A DNA stretch of 64,000 nt from NCBI GenBank assembly GCA_040751955.1, contig JBFMFY010000003.1, positions 1 to 64,000 of the forward strand. Direction: 5' to 3'. This DNA is from SpSt-333 sp040751955. Its GTDB lineage: Bacteria; Bacteroidota; Ignavibacteria; UBA10030; UBA8401. Both the position numbers and the translations under genes were made by a program. Of the stretch, positions 1 to 9,151 are shown in pieces; position 1 is the stretch's first letter; the number at the start of each line of letters is the position of its first letter. The notes under the pieces are model-generated. The model did no database searches, was not told the origin of the DNA, and worked only from the letters and a program-made list of their open reading frames with translations.

Positions 1-1061
1 TTGGATTGATGTTCCAGAAAATATACAAAATGGCGAATTTTTTCGTCTAAAAAATATCCATGGTAAAGTGAATCATTTTTAGTGAGCAAATATTTCATAT
101 ACTGGTTCGGAAAAGTTGCCCATCCCCATGTCCATGCTTTTGCCGGAAGAAATTCAAATCCTTTGATTCCGGTGAAACGTCTTGTAGAATATCCTTCCAC
201 GGGGGAGTAAAAACCAAATTTTTCCAACAACTCATCGGTAAAAATATTTCCACACTCTATGTCAGTAATAGCTACAATGAACATATGATCAAATGTTTGT
301 CCCGGTGCAACTATTATCGTATCGAATGTTATTGTTAAGGATGAATCCACATTATTAGTTGAAGAATTAATGGAGGTATCAACGGTAAAATACTCCTTAC
401 TCCAAGATCTTATGTGCGGATACCCTTTGGGAAAAATCAATAACAATTTTTGATCGGAATGTGCATATGTACTGCGTGTTGTAGCAGACTGCACACTCGA
501 CACCGTTGTATGCTTACCGGCAGGAATGTTTGCAATATTTTTTGTTGTACAGGTTGTACTATTTATGGTTTTCGGAAGAGTAAAAGTAAGTTTTATAACC
601 ACAGTATCAACACTTGAAAAAACCATTCTGGAATAGCAATACAGTCTCGGTGAATCCTTAAATCCTTCTATCAATGTAAATAATTCGCCTGTTTTTTGTC
701 CGCCTGAATATAATTGTGATTCATGCGACGATCGGCAAAAAAAAGAAGATGACTCAATTCTTTTCGTATTTTCAACAAATCTATGTGAGCCACGAAAAGA
801 ACTTACTGAAATATCTGCCGAGAAACAGAGCGAGTCACCTTTGAAGTACATCCTATCCGGATATCCGTTAGTATTTAATGAAAATGAGTACGGAGTGAGT
901 ATGTATTGATTCGCCTCAGTAATATTCCCCAGTTGTGACCGAGGAATAAATCTTGGTGTATTGTAATATCCTTCCTGGCTCATAAGAAAAATATTTGTTG
1001 AAAACATCAATAATAGCAACAATTTTTTCCTATATACCAGCAGTATGATCAAAGCATTCAT
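1..1061 (-). CDS. Exported protein of unknown function, C-terminus beyond window edge
   Basis: An uninterrupted minus-strand reading frame starts at an ATG ending at 1061 and stays open to base 1, giving at least 353 residues. The N-terminus is a signal-peptide-like segment: basic residues (YRKK) followed by a Leu/Ile-rich run and a possible cleavage near MSQEG. The mature part is rich in Ser, Thr and aromatics, with no motif I can name. The start codon overlaps the stop of the upstream glycosyltransferase (TAATG, one shared base), so the two are probably translationally coupled. Base composition is visibly more AT-rich than the rest of the locus. Position at the distal end of a Wzx/Wzy cluster suggests a cell-surface or polysaccharide-related role, but this is inference only. 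Confidence 0.7.
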   Translation of the reverse strand, partial: MNALIILLVYRKKLLLLLMFSTNIFLMSQEGYYNTPRFIPRSQLGNITEANQYILTPYSFSLNTNGYPDRMYFKGDSLCFSADISVSSFRGSHRFVENTKRIESSSFFCRSSHESQLYSGGQKTGELFTLIEGFKDSPRLYCYSRMVFSSVDTVVIKLTFTLPKTINSTTCTTKNIANIPAGKHTTVSSVQSATTRSTYAHSDQKLLLIFPKGYPHIRSWSKEYFTVDTSINSSTNNVDSSLTITFDTIIVAPGQTFDHMFIVAITDIECGNIFTDELLEKFGFYSPVEGYSTRRFTGIKGFEFLPAKAWTWGWATFPNQYMKYLLTKNDSLYHGYFLDEKIRHFVYFLEHQS

Positions 1062-1996
1062 TACTTCTTTAGTAAATGATTGTACAAATCCAGTAGTTTG
1101 TTTCCGACAGAATCTAGTGTATAATGTTGCACCAGATTAGAAAATTCTATTTTCTCTTCTGAATGCAGTTGATGAAAAATTTTTTGTGCTATGATATTCG
1201 GATCATTTGACACAATATAAGTATCGGCAAGTCTTCCAAATACCGAACGAACATCTCCAACATCAACTGAAAAAACCGGAATATCAAGATACAATGCTTC
1301 CTTGACCACCAAAGGGCCGCTTTCGTAATGAGAGGTTACCAAACAACAATCACATGCATTGTAGAATAAATTAACTTGTGATCGCTCGATATTCTTTAAT
1401 ACCAACGGCTCTACTTTAGTATCCAAAAGTTTCAACGCATCGATTGTCTTGCTAAAGAGTTGAAAATTCTTTACAGAATTGCTCGGATTGGCAGGGAATA
1501 ATATATATTTTTTTTCACGAGAAAGACCCAATTTTTCTCTGGCAACATCACGTGGTACCGGAAAAAATATTTCCGAATCAATTCCACAGGGAATCACGTG
1601 GGATTTATCCATAAAAAGTCGGGCATGTTTCTCATTTTGCACAACAATTGCATCAGCTTTAATGGCTGCCAAGCGTGAAATCAATCGCTGCCAACCGATT
1701 TCGACATCGGAACCATGTAAAGTTAGTACCACTGGCGTACCTGTTACTGCGAATGCTGAAAATCCGGTCAACCCATAATGGAAATGTACGATATCAAAAT
1801 GAGAAGCATTGAGTGTTCTACGTACTTTGCGCAATGCCGTCAAATAAGAAATAAATGGCTCACCCCTTTGTTTAATGACCAAGACGGTAACTTGGATTCC
1901 GCTTTTTTGCAGTTGGCGTACTTGGTCCTTAACAAAAATCCCACTATGCACCGATTGCTTAGTGGGATACATATTTGTAACAATCAAAACATTCAT
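1061..1996 (-). CDS. Glycosyltransferase family 4 (GT-B fold)
   Basis: A 311-residue protein with the layout of a retaining GT4 transferase, shorter than the usual 350-400 residues. The N-terminal Rossmann domain opens with MNVLIVTNMYPT and a GIFVKDQVRQL helix, typical of enzymes that assemble polysaccharide repeat units at the cytoplasmic membrane. HGSDVEIGW corresponds to the acceptor-side His-Gly region. The C-terminal donor domain carries HYESGPLVVKEAL, the E-x7-E nucleotide-sugar signature, followed by DIPVFSVDVGDV. It belongs to the minus-strand polysaccharide operon, shares a base with the following exported gene and lies 53 bases after the SDR gene. Like its 3' neighbour it is AT-rich. 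Donor and acceptor sugars cannot be told from sequence. Confidence 0.9.
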   Translation of the reverse strand: MNVLIVTNMYPTKQSVHSGIFVKDQVRQLQKSGIQVTVLVIKQRGEPFISYLTALRKVRRTLNASHFDIVHFHYGLTGFSAFAVTGTPVVLTLHGSDVEIGWQRLISRLAAIKADAIVVQNEKHARLFMDKSHVIPCGIDSEIFFPVPRDVAREKLGLSREKKYILFPANPSNSVKNFQLFSKTIDALKLLDTKVEPLVLKNIERSQVNLFYNACDCCLVTSHYESGPLVVKEALYLDIPVFSVDVGDVRSVFGRLADTYIVSNDPNIIAQKIFHQLHSEEKIEFSNLVQHYTLDSVGNKLLDLYNHLLKK

Positions 1997-2049
1997 TTTA
2001 TTATTTTGTCGTCTCTGCGATTACGTTTCCATAAAACCCAACAAAAACA

Positions 2050-2994
2050 TTATATGAATTTTGGATAAATGACATCTTTATCATTAATGTAAACACTCTT
2101 CATCCATTCAATGGTCTTCGGAATCCCCTCTTCCAGTTTTACCACCGGATTGTGTTTTAAATCCCTGATTGCTTTTGTGAGATCGACTTTTTTGTCTTTT
2201 GTTGTAAACGGTTCGTGCTCAACATACTCAACAAACGAATCTGATTTGCCGAGATATTTAATGATCATATCGGAAACAGTTTTAATATCGTGGTATTCGG
2301 TCCCGCCAATGTTATAGACCTCTCCCGGTTTGAAATTCTCCACAATATTGGAAAGAGTCGCTGCGGTATCGGTAACGTACGATGATGTACGATGATGCCC
2401 CAGAAACACCTTGTACGGAATGTTGAACAATGCGCGGTAAATGAACAAACAAATAACGCTGCGGTACGGGCTGTAGTACTCGCCGGGTCCGTACGTATTG
2501 AACAATCGGACACGGACAGATTCCGTTTTGTACATTTGCGCAGAATTCATGATCTGCATCTCGTTAACCCACTTGGTCATCGCATAGTCGTTCATCTGCT
2601 TCACTTCATACTTGTCCATCACATCCTCGGACATCACGCCGTCATAATCTCCGTACACTTCCGAACTGCTGAAATGAATCAACCGGAACCCCAAACGTTC
2701 CTGCATCCGGATGATGTTTTTCGTCCCCACCGCGTTCGATCGCCAGAGCGTATCATAGTAATCTTCACCGTTCCAACGCCCGAACTCTGCTGCAAGATTG
2801 TACACATAGTCGAATTTTCCTTTCGACAGCAGTCGTTCTACCTGATAAAAACTTCCGATGTCACATCTCGAATAGTTGCCTTCATGATGGTGGGAAAGAT
2901 CCGCAACATGCACATCATGTCCTTTAGCTGTCAATGTTTGGACAAGGACGGAACCGACCGTCCCCAATCCCCCCGTAACCAGTATTTTGCTCAT
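2050..2994 (-). CDS. NAD-dependent sugar epimerase/dehydratase (extended SDR)
   Basis: A 314-residue extended short-chain dehydrogenase/reductase. Residues 1-13 contain the NAD(P)-binding GGLGTVG glycine motif. HFSSSEVYGDYDG supplies the catalytic serine region, and YAMTKWVNE carries the YxxxK catalytic pair. RLFNTYGPGEYYSP is the conserved substrate-binding segment of UDP- or dTDP-hexose epimerases/dehydratases. An AAAGGAA ribosome site lies 8 bases before the ATG. It sits between two glycosyltransferase genes in the polysaccharide cluster, so it probably makes or modifies a nucleotide sugar for this glycan. Whether it is a 4-epimerase, 4,6-dehydratase or reductase cannot be decided here. 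Confidence 0.9.
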   Translation of the reverse strand: MSKILVTGGLGTVGSVLVQTLTAKGHDVHVADLSHHHEGNYSRCDIGSFYQVERLLSKGKFDYVYNLAAEFGRWNGEDYYDTLWRSNAVGTKNIIRMQERLGFRLIHFSSSEVYGDYDGVMSEDVMDKYEVKQMNDYAMTKWVNEMQIMNSAQMYKTESVRVRLFNTYGPGEYYSPYRSVICLFIYRALFNIPYKVFLGHHRTSSYVTDTAATLSNIVENFKPGEVYNIGGTEYHDIKTVSDMIIKYLGKSDSFVEYVEHEPFTTKDKKVDLTKAIRDLKHNPVVKLEEGIPKTIEWMKSVYINDKDVIYPKFI

Positions 2995-3027
2995 CCTTAG
3001 TGTTCCTTTAGTAATTGGTGAATGAAT

Positions 3028-4164
3028 TTATGATTGTAGTATTGTTAGCATTTCTTGTACTCTGTTCTCCCACGTGCATGCGGCAGCGGTTTTTTTCCGG
3101 TTCCGGATTTTCTCTTCGGAATCCGTATGAACGGCAGATCGTATTGCATCTGCAAACTCGTGTGGTGCATCCGCCAGCGTTACGTATTGCCTGACCTTTT
3201 CCAGATCGGGGGAAAAGGATGTCGCCACAATGGGCTTGCCAACGGCAAGGTATTCGAAGTATTTCAATGGAAGAATATTTTCGACGAGACGGTTCTTCTT
3301 GAAGGGAATGATCCCCACGTCGAACATCGACAACACCGACGGCATCTCATTCCGCGGCTTTGAGCCGAGAAAATAAACATTCTTCTTTTTCACGAACGGC
3401 GGCTGTTCATGGATGAATTTTCCGATTATAACAAATGAAAACTCCGGAAGTAAATCAACCACTGCCTCAAATAATTCCCCGTCAAACCACGATGAAACGA
3501 CGCCGCAAAAACCGATTATAGGTTTCCTGATCGATGTCATCTCCTCTATCACCCTCACATTTTCTTTTCTGAAGATCTCGTGGTCTATCGCATTCCAAAT
3601 AAGATGGATATTTGGGTTCCATTGTCTTTTTGATTCGACCAATTTTGTCGCTGCACAGAAGACCACGTTGACTTTGGGCAAAAAATTGTTTTCTATCGCT
3701 TCCATTTTTTCAGGATGCGATGTCGAAAAAGCGGACAATTCATCCCCGATGTGATAGACGCTCGTTGATTCAGGAAACAGCGTCAATGCTTTTTGATAAT
3801 AGGGAGAATCGAAAAAAAGGGTCGGCTTTGAAAACTCCGGTTTCATCCGTGTAATAAGTTTTACCGCCAATGCCTTCAGATAAAAATCGGCGAACAGGAT
3901 CATCGGAAATCGATGTCCGAGGTGAAAGAGAGGAATCGGCGAATAGACATATAAATTCTCTTTTACCTTGCGTATCCCGCGCATCCACATAAACAGTTTC
4001 CTCCACATTGTCGGATAGCGGAGAATGGTAAAGAGAGAAACGTTCCGTTCGACATACAACACAGGAACAATCTTTGATAGTTCATTGGCAACAGGCTGCT
4101 GGATAATCCAGTACGAATTCCATTCGTTGGAAGAAAAATATATCACTGAAGAAATTTTATTCAT
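3028..4164 (-). CDS. Glycosyltransferase, GT4-like
   Basis: I place the start at the ATG ending at 4164 (MNKISSVIYFSS), giving 378 residues. A longer frame exists, but its first 29 codons lie inside the upstream polymerase gene. The chosen start overlaps that gene by 8 bases (GATGAATAA), which implies translational coupling. The C-terminal half has a GT-B donor domain: IIGFCGVVSSWFD, FVIIGKF, and LPLKYFEYLAVGKPIVATS, the usual nucleotide-sugar binding segment ending in a conserved glutamate. The N-terminal half is diverged. It is a membrane-associated glycan-assembly enzyme of unknown linkage and acts before Wzx-dependent flipping. Confidence 0.85.
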   Translation of the reverse strand: MNKISSVIYFSSNEWNSYWIIQQPVANELSKIVPVLYVERNVSLFTILRYPTMWRKLFMWMRGIRKVKENLYVYSPIPLFHLGHRFPMILFADFYLKALAVKLITRMKPEFSKPTLFFDSPYYQKALTLFPESTSVYHIGDELSAFSTSHPEKMEAIENNFLPKVNVVFCAATKLVESKRQWNPNIHLIWNAIDHEIFRKENVRVIEEMTSIRKPIIGFCGVVSSWFDGELFEAVVDLLPEFSFVIIGKFIHEQPPFVKKKNVYFLGSKPRNEMPSVLSMFDVGIIPFKKNRLVENILPLKYFEYLAVGKPIVATSFSPDLEKVRQYVTLADAPHEFADAIRSAVHTDSEEKIRNRKKTAAACTWENRVQEMLTILQS

Positions 4165-5563
4165 CGTACACCATTTTTCGTTCCCTGATAAACAGGAGAG
4201 CGGCCACCAATATGTAGCCATAGTAATAGATTGTGGCAAAAACACCGTCAATCTGACCGATAACAGAAAAAAGAAGGTTCACTGTAAGAAATGCAACAAA
4301 TATTTGTCCTGTGGTTTTCCTCGGGAGAACCTCGTAAAAAATATCTAAAATGCCTGCGCAAATTCCAAAAATGAACGAGCCGATATAAATTCCTGTGTAC
4401 CCAAAATTAATAAAGAACTCTCCCAATAATCCTATTCGTATCCCTGCATTTGCTTTGTACAAAAAATCTGCGGAAAACGTCGCCGAACTGTACATTGCTC
4501 CTAATTTATTGATTCCGAACACTTCCCACACTTGTTGCGGCATTGCGGTATATAAAATATTCATAAGTGTCGTGCCGCCTAGATACTGATTGTACCTTCC
4601 TAATTTATCCAGCATGTAGGTAAAATCGCGGAATTCACCAAATAAATAAAACGCAAAACCGTACATACCAATCGATTCCCCTGTCGTCAAATCTTCCCGA
4701 GCCGATGTATAGACGACCAACAGCGGGAAGAGTACCAGAAAGCCGAGAATCACATAAACGAATTTGATCCGTTTGACAAAATTGTTGTAACAGAACAAAC
4801 CTACCAACGCAGGCATTACAAAAAAAAATCTTGCCCCATACCCAAACAATAACATTGTGGTGACAAAGAAGAAAAAAACGGCAAAAATGCTTCTGGAATC
4901 GACCTTAATAAGATAGACAAGCGATAAAATAATTGTAATCATCAACGTCAAATACATTTTCGACTGTAATCCTGAACCGACCATTGTCCCTAAACTCGCC
5001 CTTTGGCTTACCGTAAGATCGGCAAGGATCGGAATGAATCCGAGCTTTGAAAAAACGAGTATCGCTCCTGCCATCCCAATAGCAAATGTTACAAGTATTG
5101 CCACTTTTAAACGTACCGGATTTATAGCTGTCTCCGTTCTGACCTTCTCACTGGCGCTGATATACGGTTTGATGAGAAGATTTACGACGAGTATTCCTCC
5201 CGACATAAACAATAATGCAACGCCAACAGTACGGATCGCATTGGAGATATCAAGCACAAAGTGCGGCCATATGAGCCATGTGATGATGTATGATACCGAA
5301 CCTCCAATGGCAGACGCGATAAACAATGACGAGATTACAATGGTAGGTCTGAAAAATTCAAACGACTGCTTGTCTGAAAACGCTCTGACGCTGAAATAAA
5401 GAACTGCAAAACTCAGCAGCATGAACGCAACGGAATAGATATATTCGTACCCGAATTTTGCATTTGATAATACTTCATCAAGTGCATCCAGATCCAATCT
5501 TGCAAAAAAAAGAGATGTCGCAGTAAGGAAGAGCAATATGAAAAGCAAAGTATTCCGCTTCAT
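4157..5563 (-). CDS. wzy: Wzy-type O-antigen/oligosaccharide repeat-unit polymerase
   Basis: A 468-residue, very hydrophobic protein with roughly a dozen predicted membrane spans and short polar loops, the topology of Wzy polymerases. These join undecaprenyl-linked repeat units on the periplasmic side. Sequence signatures of this family are poorly conserved. The call rests on topology, on a large loop near residues 280-380 (containing SAREDLTTGES and MPQQVWEVFG), and on position directly after the flippase. The start shares one base with the flippase stop (TAATG). No ligase-type domain such as WaaL is evident, but a ligase cannot be excluded from sequence alone. Confidence 0.8.
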   Translation of the reverse strand: MKRNTLLFILLFLTATSLFFARLDLDALDEVLSNAKFGYEYIYSVAFMLLSFAVLYFSVRAFSDKQSFEFFRPTIVISSLFIASAIGGSVSYIITWLIWPHFVLDISNAIRTVGVALLFMSGGILVVNLLIKPYISASEKVRTETAINPVRLKVAILVTFAIGMAGAILVFSKLGFIPILADLTVSQRASLGTMVGSGLQSKMYLTLMITIILSLVYLIKVDSRSIFAVFFFFVTTMLLFGYGARFFFVMPALVGLFCYNNFVKRIKFVYVILGFLVLFPLLVVYTSAREDLTTGESIGMYGFAFYLFGEFRDFTYMLDKLGRYNQYLGGTTLMNILYTAMPQQVWEVFGINKLGAMYSSATFSADFLYKANAGIRIGLLGEFFINFGYTGIYIGSFIFGICAGILDIFYEVLPRKTTGQIFVAFLTVNLLFSVIGQIDGVFATIYYYGYILVAALLFIRERKMVYDE

Positions 5564-7008
5564 TATGATCCTGCACGAAATTCCAAAGAAAACTTCTTTA
5601 CCATAATGTTCTGAATTTCTTTAAAGAGTATTGTTACAATAACCAGTGAGATAATCAGATACAACACCCCTTTGAAAATACTATTCAACAAAACTCCCCC
5701 TGGCAGTGATAATGAAATGCCGTATGCCGAAAGCAGCAATGCGGCGACACCGACGGTATTGCGAAAGAACGAATACCGAATCTTCAAAAACCGGGAAGAA
5801 TTCCAATACGCCACAATAGTCAGGACAAGGTATCCGATCAATGTGGAGAATGCCGCAGCTAAAATTCCGTAGTGAGGGATGACCAAAAAACTTATTACTA
5901 TTTTAGCTGCCGCAACACTTCCTGTAACAAGCAGCAAGTATTTTGTTTTCATAGCATAAAAGATGCCGATCCGTACCACGTAAAAAACGCCATACAACAA
6001 TACTGCACAAACCAGTACCGGCAGCAGCAGCTCGTGCGAAAGATAGCGCTCCGAAGCAAAAATTCTAATGATATCCGTTGAATAAAGAAAAATAAAACCG
6101 GAAAGGAAACCTATGAACACGATAAAATACTGTGTCGATTGTGAAACCAGTTTTTTTGCATGCTCAATCCCCTTTTTTTTGATTTCGATCCAAAACATCG
6201 GCTCAACAACTTGCGTCATGGGCAAGACGATGAGAAACTGCACCTTTAATGCAATATCATAGACAAAGGAATATACGCCGACATCGGACAGAGAGTGATA
6301 CAACCCCAAGATGTAACGATCTGACAGCTGGAACACGGAAAAAATCAACGAGTCAAATGCTACAGGGAGCCCGAAAAGCAAAAGATATTTCATACGACCT
6401 ACATCAGCCGGCAATTTAATACTCTGTTTCCACTCATTGAAAAAAAAATAAATGATAAGTAGAACATCGGCAATAGCCAAACCGATAAACAGACTGCTGA
6501 CCCCGACATGCAAATACAGCAATACGATCGTGAGCCCGATGCCGATCCATCTCTGCACGATACTCACTATTGCATACTGCACAGCTTGTTGTCGTATCCT
6601 GTAAAATGAAATTTGGACAACGACTAGATTTTCAAGAAGCACCAGCGGAATTGCCGTTGCCACGATTTGATAATATTCGCTTAGGCTGTATAGAAGCAAT
6701 ACAGGAAACAGCAGCAGAAGCACAAGCACTGCACCGGCACCAGTAACGACCTGCGCCAGAACGGCGTTCCGGGTGATTTCACCGGGATCTGATTCATGAT
6801 AAAACCGAGTAATACTGCTGCTTAAGCCGCATCCTGATAGTACAACGATCGAGAGCAGCACCCCGTTGACTAATGCGTACAGACCGTATTGCTGCGGCTC
6901 AATGAGGCGTGAATACACTGGAATGGCAGCAACAGTGGCAAAAGCTGAAACACTTCTTCCCAAAAAAAATAGCGATGAATTTTTTCCGACTTTGGCCAGC
7001 AAACTCAT
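5563..7008 (-). CDS. wzx: Wzx-type polysaccharide flippase (MOP superfamily)
   Basis: A 481-residue integral membrane protein with about 12-14 hydrophobic segments. The N-terminal pattern SLLAKVGKNSSLFFLGRSV followed by IPVYSRLIEPQQYGLYALVN is characteristic of polysaccharide_synt / PST family transporters, which flip lipid-linked repeat units across the inner membrane. The length matches the family. It lies between the Wzz-like gene (22 bases) and the polymerase (one-base overlap). Such flippases usually act on the undecaprenyl-diphosphate-linked unit made by the neighbouring glycosyltransferases. Confidence 0.9.
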   Translation of the reverse strand: MSLLAKVGKNSSLFFLGRSVSAFATVAAIPVYSRLIEPQQYGLYALVNGVLLSIVVLSGCGLSSSITRFYHESDPGEITRNAVLAQVVTGAGAVLVLLLLFPVLLLYSLSEYYQIVATAIPLVLLENLVVVQISFYRIRQQAVQYAIVSIVQRWIGIGLTIVLLYLHVGVSSLFIGLAIADVLLIIYFFFNEWKQSIKLPADVGRMKYLLLFGLPVAFDSLIFSVFQLSDRYILGLYHSLSDVGVYSFVYDIALKVQFLIVLPMTQVVEPMFWIEIKKKGIEHAKKLVSQSTQYFIVFIGFLSGFIFLYSTDIIRIFASERYLSHELLLPVLVCAVLLYGVFYVVRIGIFYAMKTKYLLLVTGSVAAAKIVISFLVIPHYGILAAAFSTLIGYLVLTIVAYWNSSRFLKIRYSFFRNTVGVAALLLSAYGISLSLPGGVLLNSIFKGVLYLIISLVIVTILFKEIQNIMVKKFSLEFRAGS

Positions 7009-7030
7009 TCAATATGCTTCTCCTCTGCCA

Positions 7031-8017
7031 TTAGACTGCAAATATCCCTCTCAACTTATTTATGACATCCTTGTAAAAAAACGTGACGGTCACATACGAC
7101 AATGAGCCGAGTAAACCAAGGGTGAATGAAAAGAGAACAATAAGCGCTCTTTTCGGCCGTTCTTTTTTTGCCGCCGGGCGTGCACTGTCGAGCACGTTAA
7201 TGATCGGTGCATTTTTTATCTCTTCGATGCGTGCAATCTCATACTGCTTTTTTAACTCAATATAAATCGTTTGATTTATTTGCACTTCTCTGATCATTCT
7301 CTCCTGCATAAGCAATAATTCGGGCGAAGTACCTATAACCCGATTTCTCTCTCTAAAATCTTTCAATGTATTTTCCGATTTCTGCAGATCACTTTCCACT
7401 TCTTTCAATCGTGAAGAAATCCAAAGCCTCTGCTCCGATGCGTTCGTCGTTTTCTTCGTTTTCATAAAAGTATCGAGTTCTGCAAGAACATTGTTCACAA
7501 TCTCGGCTGAGACACGGGGCTCTTTTGTTTCTATTGAGATACTGATGGTATTCGCCCGTACATCGAGGCTTACGTTCATTTCTTCCCGCAGTTTTTTCAG
7601 CGTTATCTCAAATTCTATTTCGGGACTGTCTCCTTCAATATCCCAGAATTTGATGAGATTCACCAGTGTATCAGAATATTTGGAGTGATACTGAGAGTAT
7701 ATCACATTCTTGAGAACAGACTCGCTCATGACAATTAGTGGATATAGTTTTTCCTGGTCGTCACCGCCTCCAACGTTCACCCCTGCAAGAGACGCCAATT
7801 CGGAGATGCCGGAAAAGCGGCCGAGATTATTGGTGTTCCCCGGAAGGAGTGTGGCGGTCGATTTGTAATAGTTTGGTAGCATAAGACTGATGACAACAGA
7901 GAGAAGAGTGATGCTGCCGGTGATCTTCGCGATCAAAAACTTTTTCGACCAAAACACAGAGAGTACATCGTACACCGATAACGAGGGGGCACTTGGAGAA
8001 ACATTTTCCTGACTCAT
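7031..8017 (-). CDS. wzz: Wzz-type chain-length determinant protein
   Basis: I use the ATG ending at 8017 (MSQENVSPS), which has AGGTG 8 bases upstream; a GTG three codons earlier is also possible. The 328-residue protein has the polysaccharide co-polymerase layout. A cytoplasmic N-terminus is followed by a first membrane span near residues 33-50. LPNYYKSTATLLPG follows as the start of the periplasmic Wzz domain, then a long coiled-coil (residues ~180-260). A Pro-rich stretch (SARPAAKKERPKRA) precedes the second span near the C-terminus. There is no cytoplasmic BY-kinase domain, so any tyrosine kinase partner is encoded elsewhere or absent. It controls glycan chain length together with Wzy and the export channel. 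Confidence 0.9.
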   Translation of the reverse strand: MSQENVSPSAPSLSVYDVLSVFWSKKFLIAKITGSITLLSVVISLMLPNYYKSTATLLPGNTNNLGRFSGISELASLAGVNVGGGDDQEKLYPLIVMSESVLKNVIYSQYHSKYSDTLVNLIKFWDIEGDSPEIEFEITLKKLREEMNVSLDVRANTISISIETKEPRVSAEIVNNVLAELDTFMKTKKTTNASEQRLWISSRLKEVESDLQKSENTLKDFRERNRVIGTSPELLLMQERMIREVQINQTIYIELKKQYEIARIEEIKNAPIINVLDSARPAAKKERPKRALIVLFSFTLGLLGSLSYVTVTFFYKDVINKLRGIFAV

Positions 8018-8034
8018 AATCAACACACCTGCGT

Positions 8035-9117
8035 TTATTGTTGTAACAAAATATTAGCAATGCGCGAAGCGGCATTCCCATCCCATAATTCAGGAATAGT
8101 GCCGTTCTTTACTTTACCTTCAAGAACCTCCACCGCACACTTTCCGACATTATTCCAATCCGTGCCGGCAAGTTGGTTGGTGCCGATTTCGACTGTGACG
8201 GGACGTTCCGTATTATCTCTGGCTGTGATGCATTGGATTCCCAGGTACGTCGTCTCCTCCTGGATACCGCCGCTATCGGTAATGATAAGAGAGGCATTCT
8301 TCATCAGCGCCAGAAAGTCGATGTATCCTATCGGGTCTGTAATGATGATTCGTTCCGAGAGTAGGTTCCGCAATCCATGCGCAACGATATTTTTTTGCGT
8401 TCGCGGATGGATCGGAAAGATGATTTTCGTTTTGTTCGAAAGTTCATTCAACAGAGCGATAATTTTCTCCAATTCATCAACGGCATCGACGTTTCTCGGT
8501 CTGTGCAATGTCACAAGCGTATAGGCACCCGGCTTCAGATCAAAATCCTTCACTATCGTTGACCGATCTGCTTTCGGCATGTAGTGCACTACGCTGTCAA
8601 TCATTAAATTGCCGACGAAGTAAATGGACTCTTCTTTTTTTCCTTCCTTGATCAAATTTTTTTTACCGCTCATCTCGGTGACAAAGAGAAGGTCGGATAT
8701 CGTATCGGTCAATTCACGGTTGATCTCTTCAGGCATCGTTCTGTCGAAACTTCTGAGACCCGCCTCGATATGAGCGACACGTACTAGATGGCGAACCGCC
8801 ACCATACTGCATGCGATTGTGGAGGTAACATCCCCTACCACAACAATCAGGTCGGGTTTTTCCTTCTGAACGATCTTATCAAATGCAAGCATGACGTGTG
8901 CCGTTTGTTCCGTAATCGTTCCCCCTCCTACACCCAAATAAAAATCGGGATGCGGAAGTTCGAGATCGTCAAAAAACACTTTGGACATTTTTTCGTCGTA
9001 GTGCTGTCCTGTATGGCAAATGAGATGTTGGACCGGTCCATCCTTTAAGATTTTATACAACGGAGCGATCTTCATAAAATTCGGACGTGCCCCGACAACT
9101 GAAATTATTTTTTTCAC
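8035..9117 (-). CDS. wecB: UDP-N-acetylglucosamine 2-epimerase, non-hydrolysing
   Basis: A 360-residue cytoplasmic enzyme converting UDP-GlcNAc to UDP-ManNAc. Family features seen are the N-terminal VVGARPNFMKIAPL, VVGDVTSTIACSMVA, HIEAGLRS with PEEINR, THRPRNVD, and the C-terminal UDP-binding ITDSGGIQEE. The length is typical. It is followed 17 bases later by the chain-length gene and preceded by a UDP-hexosamine dehydrogenase. The two together form the standard route from UDP-GlcNAc to UDP-ManNAcA. The absence of an N-terminal kinase domain or hydrolysing-type signatures supports the non-hydrolysing class. Confidence 0.95.
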   Translation of the reverse strand: MKKIISVVGARPNFMKIAPLYKILKDGPVQHLICHTGQHYDEKMSKVFFDDLELPHPDFYLGVGGGTITEQTAHVMLAFDKIVQKEKPDLIVVVGDVTSTIACSMVAVRHLVRVAHIEAGLRSFDRTMPEEINRELTDTISDLLFVTEMSGKKNLIKEGKKEESIYFVGNLMIDSVVHYMPKADRSTIVKDFDLKPGAYTLVTLHRPRNVDAVDELEKIIALLNELSNKTKIIFPIHPRTQKNIVAHGLRNLLSERIIITDPIGYIDFLALMKNASLIITDSGGIQEETTYLGIQCITARDNTERPVTVEIGTNQLAGTDWNNVGKCAVEVLEGKVKNGTIPELWDGNAASRIANILLQQ

Positions 9118-9151
9118 TCTGTGCTCGTTGAATGTTGAAGAAACTATCTCA

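Noticed and set aside
2392..3000. 202-codon plus-strand frame opposite the SDR gene
   Set aside because: His- and Arg-rich shadow translation with no family features; the minus-strand SDR motifs are unambiguous.
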